Source of the DNA: Motiliproteus sp.
GTDB lineage: Bacteria > Pseudomonadota > Gammaproteobacteria > Pseudomonadales > Balneatricaceae
DNA length: 42,677 bases
NCBI GenBank assembly: GCA_026196225.1
Contig: JAPHRD010000019.1
Span: forward strand, 1 to 42,677
Direction of reading: 5' to 3'
The notes beneath the pieces were generated by a model that was given only the letters and a program-made list of their open reading frames with translations, made no database searches and was not told the DNA's origin. The translations under genes and the position numbers were made by a program. Shown one piece after another: positions 41,600-42,677 of this stretch. Position 1 is the stretch's first letter. Every line of letters starts with the position of its first letter.

Positions 41600-41866
41600 T
41601 TACTCCGCTGAATCTGATTCGGCGGACGGCTTCGCTTCCAGCTCTGCAACTCGCTTTTCCAATGCGTCCACCAATGAACGAGTGCGCATCAAAACTTCCT
41701 GCTGAGTGTCAAACTCCTCCCGAGTCACCAAATCCAGTCGGGAAAACGCGCTCTGTAGAATCTGGTTGGCACCGCGCTTTAACTCATCCTGGGTCTTTTG
41801 TGGACCTTCTCCGAACAGTTGCAGCAACTGTTCATTGAGACCCTCTATCAACTTGGGGGCGATCAT
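41600..41866 (-). CDS. ubiK: Ubiquinone biosynthesis accessory factor UbiK
   Basis: An 88-residue BMFP/YqiC-family protein that interacts with the Ubi complex and is needed for full ubiquinone synthesis. It shows the amphipathic N-terminal helix (APKLIEGLNEQLLQLF), REEFDTQQEVLMRTR, and a C-terminal coiled coil (VDALEKRVAELEAK) with an acidic tail. AGGA precedes the ATG. It is on the same strand as comM, 137 nt apart. Confidence 0.93.
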   Translation of the reverse strand: MIAPKLIEGLNEQLLQLFGEGPQKTQDELKRGANQILQSAFSRLDLVTREEFDTQQEVLMRTRSLVDALEKRVAELEAKPSAESDSAE

Positions 41867-41954
41867 AGCTATCTATTCCTGGCTAGTTTAGGTGCCGGCA
41901 TTTTAGCACGATTCTTGGCCATCAAGCGCGACTCAACCACTGCACACTTTTTAA

Positions 41955-41999
41955 GCACCTTTTTGGTGCGCTGAGAATTTCGCCGCCTCTTTTTTGTGC
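41955..41999 (+). promoter_or_regulatory. Tandem NtrC-type enhancer sites upstream of glnK
   Basis: GCACCTTTTTGGTGC (41955-41969) matches the NtrC dyad GCACC-N5-GGTGC exactly. A weaker copy GCCTCTTTTTTGTGC is at 41985-41999. Their centres are 30 bp apart, about three helical turns, and lie roughly 120-150 nt before the predicted start of transcription. Confidence 0.7.
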
Positions 42000-42084
42000 T
42001 TACAGGCTAAAAGTCACATCACAAACACTTTGGAAAAACCAAAAAATAAAACATATCTATTTGTTTTTATAGGAATTAACAACC

Positions 42085-42101
42085 TTGGCACAGGTGATGC
42101 A
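42085..42101 (+). promoter_or_regulatory. Sigma-54 promoter of glnK
   Basis: TTGGCACAGGTGATGCA has GG and GC exactly ten bases apart, the invariant RpoN spacing, and a full TGGCAC -24 element. It lies 83 nt before the glnK start codon. Confidence 0.85.
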
Positions 42102-42129
42102 ATAAGGCAGTGCAAAGGGTGCCGGTTAG

Positions 42130-42522
<393 letters not shown>

Positions 42523-42604
42523 TCCCAAGCCATCAAATTTTAATCTGTGCTGAGAACTTTCAACGAGGCTTCTTAACGTTTTAGAAGCTATCGGAGGAGA
42601 AACA

Positions 42605-42677
42605 ATGGAAAACCAAATTTTTGAATTGCAGTATGCAATGGACACCTTCTACTTTCTGGTGTGCGGTGCATTAGTTA
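42605..42677 (+). CDS. amt: Ammonium transporter, 5' end only
   Basis: The frame opens with MENQIFELQYAMDTFYFLVC and GALV, and runs off the window. It is 82 nt after glnK with GGAGGAG directly upstream. The linked glnK-amt order is nearly universal in proteobacteria, and the FYFLVCGALV beginning fits the first membrane helix of Amt. The rest of the gene is not in the window. Confidence 0.85.
   Translation, partial: MENQIFELQYAMDTFYFLVCGALV

Overview
The window looks like a chromosomal segment of a free-living, probably marine, gammaproteobacterium of the Oceanospirillales/Alteromonadales type. The genus cannot be named from sequence alone. The basis is a gammaproteobacterial core gene set (rimO, ssrA with the E. 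coli-type tag ANDENYALAA, rep, comM, ubiK, yebG, gltS, glnK-amt), moderate GC, and a high density of c-di-GMP genes. The window starts inside rimO and ends just inside an amt gene.

Layout. 1-3.4 kb: rimO 3' end, a MazG-like pyrophosphohydrolase, a stand-alone lipoyl-type domain protein, a cytochrome c, a DHH phosphoesterase and tmRNA (minus strand). 3.4-6.4 kb: a substrate-binding/GGDEF diguanylate cyclase, then a LysE-type exporter divergent from an Lrp/AsnC regulator. 6.5-14.5 kb: an unrecognised protein, then a 1948-residue hybrid histidine kinase with two tandem amino-acid-binding-type domains and a second periplasmic sensor segment. The kinase is followed 2 nt later by a REC-HD-GYP response regulator. 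14.5-19.7 kb: a small SutA-reminiscent protein, a PAP2 phosphatase with a GT4 glycosyltransferase, an ArsC/LMW-PTP-like protein, a haemerythrin-PAS histidine kinase and two small unknowns. 20.2-22.7 kb: a possible 27-residue membrane peptide and a two-gene operon of a CHAD-domain protein and an orphan ParA ATPase. 22.9-26.2 kb: gltS and a cysteine-desulfhydrase gene divergent from a DecR-like Lrp regulator with a DUF2784 membrane protein. 26.4-30.4 kb: a secreted unknown, a nuclease-like protein with duplicated N-terminal modules, and a GlxA-type regulator divergent from an isochorismatase-family hydrolase. 30.4-32.5 kb is the most accessory-looking part: a truncated BCCT transporter, an unknown, an orphan type IV pilin and a tRNA-Arg(CCG) with a broken tRNA-like copy beside it. 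32.7-42.7 kb: yebG, a SYLF protein, a PAS-GGDEF cyclase, an EamA transporter, rep, a REC-GGDEF-EAL protein, comM, ubiK, and glnK-amt behind a sigma-54 promoter with upstream NtrC-like sites.

How the genes work together. Two intact cyclases, an HD-GYP phosphodiesterase and an EAL phosphodiesterase suggest that amino-acid-like ligands and cellular state are converted into c-di-GMP levels. Nitrogen and amino-acid handling recurs (LysE/Lrp, GltS, Cds1/DecR, GlnK/Amt). The most novel-looking pair is the ParA ATPase translationally coupled to a CHAD protein. CHAD domains bind polyphosphate granules and orphan ParA ATPases position cargos, so this may be a polyphosphate-granule positioning module; that function is inference.
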